DNA of 33,999 nucleotides from Candidatus Parvarchaeota archaeon. Lineage in GTDB: Archaea; Nanobdellota; Nanobdellia; JAFCGN01; DAOVEB01. How positions within the stretch are numbered: position 1 is the first letter of the stretch; every line of letters starts with the position of its first letter. Below, piece after piece: positions 33,675 to 33,999 of this stretch. The stretch is taken from NCBI GenBank assembly GCA_030669205.1, contig DAOVEB010000003.1, positions 1 to 33,999 on the forward strand. The letters are read 5' to 3'. The position numbers and the translations under genes were made by a program. The notes beneath the pieces are model-generated. The model had not been told where the DNA came from, did no database searches, and saw only the letters and a list, made by a program, of their open reading frames with translations.

Positions 33675-33929
33675 TATCTACCCAGAACACGTACCAACTG
33701 CGAAACCTTCAGAAACAATTCCAACGGGCTCATTTTTAAGTGTTGCGGATTTTCTGGAGTCTTTTTTAGCCTGACAATCAATGAAAGAATGAATGTAATT
33801 TACTACCTACATTTCCTACTTGTCAGCTTTTATATCTCCTCGAAAGTAGTATAACATAACATAATATATATCCAAACGGTATTTTACAGCCTCAATTTAT
33901 TTTTAAGGTTCCGGGAGCTAGTAATCTAC

Positions 33930-33999
33930 ATGGTTTCAGTTGAGGACTTGGTCGAATCCCCGACCCACACATCTGAGAGTTATTTCCCCCACAGATTGC
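33930..33999 (+). CDS. start of a truncated ORF running off the window
   Basis: ATG at 33930 open to the window end (MVSVEDLVESPTHTSESYFPHRL...), TATA-like 'tttatttttaagg' about 25-30 nt upstream. Confidence 0.35.
   Translation, partial: MVSVEDLVESPTHTSESYFPHRL

Noticed and set aside
33945-33970. tRNA T-arm-like 'ggtcgaatccccgacc'
   Set aside because: No matching acceptor, D or anticodon arms; lies within an open frame at the window edge

Overview
Archaeal chromosomal window dominated by a minus-strand ribosomal-protein/translation supercluster. The S10-spc block (L3, L4, L23, L2, S19, L22, S3, L29, aIF1/SUI1, Rpp29, S17, L14, L24, S4e, L5, S14, S8, L6, L32e, L19e, L18, S5, L30, L15, SecY, DUF106/EMC3-like) lies at 33639-20554. 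It is separated from a Cmk-Cmk-L14e-Cbf5 block (12063-9359) and from an S13-S4-S11-Rpo3 block (4358-2188) by islands of accessory genes. Main points of interest: (1) a CARF-like/wHTH protein (15744-16478) divergent from a tight three-gene operon of unrecognised, Cys-rich proteins (15608-13385), the best candidate for an undescribed system; (2) a single-domain KaiC-like ATPase flanked by two paralogous wHTH proteins and a 7-TM protein (9345-7343); (3) a methanogen-type (type 2) SerRS plus an intron-containing tRNA-Ser(GGA) with a recognisable bulge-helix-bulge; (4) tandem cytidylate kinase genes; (5) Rpo3 with two complete 4Fe-4S motifs; (6) long Lys/Ala/Pro-rich tails on L14e, L32e and S3; (7) a hydrogenase-maturation remnant (HypC, HycI-like protease, probable DUF6390) at the left edge. 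No CRISPR array, rRNA, IS element or prophage was seen. All assignments come from reading the translations by eye; no database search was run.
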